Assembly (NCBI GenBank): GCA_040388785.1
Contig: JAZKBD010000023.1
Span: 1 to 64,000 of the forward strand
Source: 66-474 sp040388785
GTDB taxonomy: Bacteria; Pseudomonadota; Gammaproteobacteria; Xanthomonadales; Rhodanobacteraceae
Reading direction: 5' to 3'
Length of the DNA: 64,000 nt
Position numbers and translations under genes: made by a program. Each line of letters begins with the position of its first letter. Positions within the stretch are counted from its first letter, which is position 1. Of this stretch, positions 61,820-64,000 are shown piece by piece. The notes beneath the pieces are model-generated. The model was not told the DNA's origin. It did no database searches and saw nothing but the letters and a program-made list of their open reading frames with translations.

Positions 61820-63229
61820 TCAGATGCTGTAATACATTTGATACTCAAGGGGATGAGTCGATGCGCGGTACGCGGTGACTTCCTTCATCTTCAGCGCGAT
61901 GTAGGCGTCGATGAAGTCGTCGCCCATCACACCGCCGGCCTTCAGGAAGTCGCGGTCGCGGTCGAGTGCTTCCAGCGCGAGATCGAGCGACGAACACACC
62001 TGCGGGATGTGGCGTTCCTCTTCCGGCGGCAGGTCGTACAGGTCCTTGTCCATCGGCGCGCCGGGATCGGTCTTGTTCAGGATGCCGTCGAGGCCGGCCA
62101 TCATCAGCGCGGTGAAGGTGAGGTAACCCGAATTCATCGGATCGGGGAAGCGCACCTCGATGCGCCGGCCCTTCGGATTCGCCACGTACGGAATGCGGCA
62201 CGATGCCGAGCGGTTGCGCGCGGAATACGCCAGCATCACCGGCGCCTCGAAGCCCGGCACCAGACGCTTGTAGGAATTGGTCGTCGAGTTGGCGAAAGCA
62301 TTGATCGCGCGCGCATGCTTGAAGATGCCGCCGATGTACCACAACGCGAGTTGCGACAGTCCGCCATACAACTCACCCGCGAAAAGGTTCTTGCCGTCCT
62401 TCGACAGCGACTGGTGCACGTGCATGCCGGAACCGTTGTCGCCGACGATGGGCTTGGCCATGAAGGTGACTGTCTTGGCGGCGGCGTGCGCGACATTGCG
62501 GATCACGTACTTCATCGTCTGCAGGTCGTCGGCCTTGTGCAGCAGCGTGTTGAACTTCACGCCGATTTCGCACTGGCCGGCGTTGCCGACTTCGTGGTGG
62601 TGCACCTCGACGGTCTGCCCCAGCGACTCCAGCACCTGGCACATTTCCGCACGCAGGTCGTGCAGCGAATCGACCGGCGGCACCGGGAAATAGCCGCCCT
62701 TCACGCCGGGGCGATGGCCGTGGTTGCCTTCCTCGTATTTGTAGCGCGAGGCCCACGCGGCTTCTTCGGAGCCGATTTCGTAGAACACGCGGCCCATGTC
62801 GTTCTGCCAGCGCACCGAATCGAAAATGAAGAACTCGGGCTCAGGCCCGAAGAACGCGGTGTCGGCGACGCCGGTGGATTTGAGGAATGCTTCCGCGCGC
62901 CGCGCGATCGAGCGCGGGTCGCGCGAATACGCCTGCATCGTGGACGGCTCCAGTACGTCGCACACGATGTTCAGCTGCTTGTGCGCGGCGAACGGATCGA
63001 TGAAGGCCGTGGCGGCATCCGGCATCAGCACCATGTCCGATTCGTTGATGCCCTTCCAGCCGGCGATCGACGAACCGTCGAACATCTTGCCGTCCTCGAA
63101 GGTGTCGGCATCGATCGCGTGCGCGGGGAAGCTGACGTGGTGCTCGACGCCGCGCATGTCGGCGAAGCGCAGGTCGACGAATTCGACATTTTCGGATTTG
63201 AGGGTTTCGAGGACTTTGTCGGCAGTCAT
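61820..63229 (-). CDS. glnA: Glutamine synthetase, type I
   Basis: A 469-residue glutamine synthetase, the main ammonia-assimilating enzyme; forms a dodecamer. Conserved features are MFDGSSIAGWKGINESDM, the EPEFFIFD metal motif, the NPKGRRIEVRFPDP nucleotide region and the adenylylation site Tyr398 (DKDLYDLPPEE), marking the GSI-beta class controlled by GlnE. The ATG at 63229 begins MTADKVLETLKSEN, the family N-terminus. Upstream are a strong sigma-54 promoter and NtrC-type sites. Its mRNA probably reads on into the DinB-GNAT-alkB-ntrBC genes. Confidence 0.97.
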   Translation of the reverse strand: MTADKVLETLKSENVEFVDLRFADMRGVEHHVSFPAHAIDADTFEDGKMFDGSSIAGWKGINESDMVLMPDAATAFIDPFAAHKQLNIVCDVLEPSTMQAYSRDPRSIARRAEAFLKSTGVADTAFFGPEPEFFIFDSVRWQNDMGRVFYEIGSEEAAWASRYKYEEGNHGHRPGVKGGYFPVPPVDSLHDLRAEMCQVLESLGQTVEVHHHEVGNAGQCEIGVKFNTLLHKADDLQTMKYVIRNVAHAAAKTVTFMAKPIVGDNGSGMHVHQSLSKDGKNLFAGELYGGLSQLALWYIGGIFKHARAINAFANSTTNSYKRLVPGFEAPVMLAYSARNRSASCRIPYVANPKGRRIEVRFPDPMNSGYLTFTALMMAGLDGILNKTDPGAPMDKDLYDLPPEEERHIPQVCSSLDLALEALDRDRDFLKAGGVMGDDFIDAYIALKMKEVTAYRASTHPLEYQMYYSI

Positions 63230-63264
63230 GGCGGGCTCGGGCGTGGGAAAGGATGGCTTGAAAG

Positions 63265-63280
63265 TGCAAGTGGCGTGCCA
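63265..63280 (-). promoter_or_regulatory. Sigma-54 promoter of glnA
   Basis: On the minus strand TGGCACGCCACTTGCA matches the -24/-12 consensus (TGGCACG-N4-TTGCA) completely. It is 36 bp before the ATG, giving an expected leader of roughly 25 nt. The ntrC product in this window is its probable activator. Confidence 0.88.
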
Positions 63281-63330
63281 GCCATTGTAGCGTTTCAATT
63301 CAAATGCTTATGAAAGCGTATCGACGTGGT

Positions 63331-63347
63331 TGCACCAAATGAGCTCG
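63331..63347 (-). promoter_or_regulatory. NtrC-box-like site, promoter-proximal
   Basis: The 17-mer TGCACCAAATGAGCTCG (plus strand) has a perfect NtrC half-site (TGCACC) and a weak second half. It lies about 50 bp upstream of the sigma-54 promoter. Confidence 0.55.
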
Positions 63348-63352
63348 GTCGT

Positions 63353-63369
63353 TGCACCAAGAACGTGAG
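63353..63369 (-). promoter_or_regulatory. NtrC-box-like site, promoter-distal
   Basis: TGCACCAAGAACGTGAG (plus strand) has a perfect TGCACC half and a partial second half (GTGAG against GGTGCA). It starts 22 bp, two helical turns, from the other site, on the same face of the helix. Confidence 0.6.
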
Positions 63370-63380
63370 ATGATCGCGAT

Positions 63381-63719
63381 TCAAACCAGCTTCGCGCCCA
63401 GCGGCACCGGCTTGTCGGGCACGCACAGCGCGACCTCGCCATTCGCATCGTAGAAGCCGGTGACCAGGCATTCGCTCATCAACGGCCCGATCTGCTTCTT
63501 CGGGAAATTGACGACGCCCACCACCAGCTTGCCGACCAGTTCTTCCGGCGCGTACAACTTGGTGATCTGCGCGCTGGATTTGCGCATGCCGATTTCGGCG
63601 CCGAAGTCGACCTGCAACACGTACGCGGGCTTGCGTGCTTCGGCGAACGGGCGCGCGTCGATGATCCGGCCCACGCGCAATTCGACCTTCGAGAAATCGT
63701 CCCAGGTTATCGTTGCCAT
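63381..63719 (-). CDS. csaA: tRNA-binding / chaperone protein CsaA
   Basis: A 112-residue OB-fold protein of the Trbp111/CsaA family: FSKVELRVGRIIDARPFAEARKPAYVLQVDFGAEIGMRKSSAQITKLY, with the RKSSAQIT dimer/tRNA-binding patch and GLVVGVVNF-like core (KLVVGVVNFPKKQIG). It binds tRNA in a structure-specific, sequence-independent way; in Bacillus CsaA has chaperone activity for secreted proteins. The length is the normal 110. It lies upstream of glnA and diverges from the antiporter. Confidence 0.93.
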   Translation of the reverse strand: MATITWDDFSKVELRVGRIIDARPFAEARKPAYVLQVDFGAEIGMRKSSAQITKLYAPEELVGKLVVGVVNFPKKQIGPLMSECLVTGFYDANGEVALCVPDKPVPLGAKLV

Positions 63720-63762
63720 CGCCTTGCCGTTGCATCCACAAAGACGTGCATACTAGCCGCCC

Positions 63763-64000
63763 ATGCAGCGCAGCCAAGACATGCCGGCAGCGACACGCCC
63801 CAACGCGTGGTTGAGCGAATGGCCGCTGCCGGTTGCGCTCGCCATTCTGGTTGCGGGCTGGTCATCGAAGTCCGTCTTTGCCGCGACCGATGCGGCCGGG
63901 CTTGCCGTGGCCGTCGCGTTCATTGCGTTCTTCGTGGGCGCATTGCTCGCAGCGATCCTGGCCACGCGGCATGCCGAACATTTGGCCGAACGTTTCGGCG
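63763..64000 (+). CDS. Calcium/proton antiporter (partial, runs off the window)
   Basis: An open frame from the ATG at 63763 to the end of the window, 79 codons. The start MQRSQDMPAATRPNAWLSEWPLP leads into two hydrophobic segments (PVALAILVAGWSSKSVFAA and LAVAVAFIAFFVGALLAAILATRHAEHLAERFG). The HAEHLAERFG end is the pattern seen before the first exchanger repeat of bacterial Ca2+/H+ (ChaA/CAX) antiporters. An alternative ATG is at 63781. Only the N-terminus is visible, so the assignment is moderate. Confidence 0.6.
   Translation, partial: MQRSQDMPAATRPNAWLSEWPLPVALAILVAGWSSKSVFAATDAAGLAVAVAFIAFFVGALLAAILATRHAEHLAERFG

Noticed and set aside
61838..63313. Long open frame antisense to glnA (491 codons)
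   Set aside because: It mirrors the glnA codon periodicity in GC-rich DNA, has no family features, and glnA itself is certain. The same applies to long antisense frames over TonB receptor 2 (21615-23618), pepN (32317-34647) and the GDSL gene (25366-26640).
1..64000. CRISPR arrays, rRNA or tRNA genes, phage or transposase genes
   Set aside because: None seen. No repeat-spacer pattern, cloverleaf or integrase/transposase motif was recognised, though a tRNA could be missed by eye.

Overview
The window looks like a chromosomal segment of a high-GC gammaproteobacterium of the Xanthomonadales, most likely Rhodanobacteraceae. This rests on uniformly GC-rich coding DNA, a fused phosphomannomutase with a long membrane N-terminus, class I-beta glnA with NtrBC, separate glyQ/glyS, and outer-membrane biology (TonB receptors, a GDSL autotransporter, lipoproteins). 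This is inferred from gene content; no rRNA or tRNA is present to confirm it. Most of the window is core housekeeping.

Layout. 1-8 kb: a partial secreted protein, a winged-helix/STAND-ATPase/TPR regulator, an FAD oxidase, a rhomboid protease, a class I glutamine amidotransferase and an orphan GspE/PilB ATPase. 7.9-23.6 kb: glyQ-glyS, then a duplicated module of two TPR-sulfotransferases facing one TonB-dependent receptor. The module occurs twice, giving four sulfotransferases and two receptors, and both receptors end at the same terminator hairpin. 24-31.6 kb: a YbaY-like lipoprotein, a GDSL autotransporter, an acyltransferase, mnmG broken by one in-frame amber codon, a 56-residue ORF and a Tyr/His-rich lipoprotein. 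31.7-43.5 kb: pepN, a serine/threonine dehydratase, glmS, an exopolysaccharide-initiating sugar transferase, a J-domain membrane protein, algC-like phosphomannomutase, dut, and coaB and coaC as two overlapping frames. 43.6-55.5 kb: radC, argS, a SPOR protein, an SDR, speA diverging from speE, a secreted protein, sixA, a YceI protein, a PLD-family lipoprotein and a DUF1232 protein flanked by two copies of a REP-like repeat. 55.6-64 kb: thiolase, a GNAT protein, ntrC-ntrB, alkB, a second GNAT protein, a DinB protein, glnA with a clear sigma-54 promoter and two NtrC half-boxes, csaA, and the start of a Ca2+/H+ antiporter.

Genes that work together. NtrB/NtrC and glnA form a nitrogen circuit whose sigma-54 promoter and NtrC sites are visible. 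speA and speE are divergent polyamine genes. glmS, the phosphomannomutase and the sugar transferase all feed cell-surface polysaccharide. The least understood part is the sulfotransferase/TonB-receptor locus. The enzymes keep a PRSGTT-type PAPS loop and a downstream Gly-Glu at the position of the tyrosylprotein-sulfotransferase catalytic base. They may sulfate a protein or peptide linked to the receptors, but this is inference.
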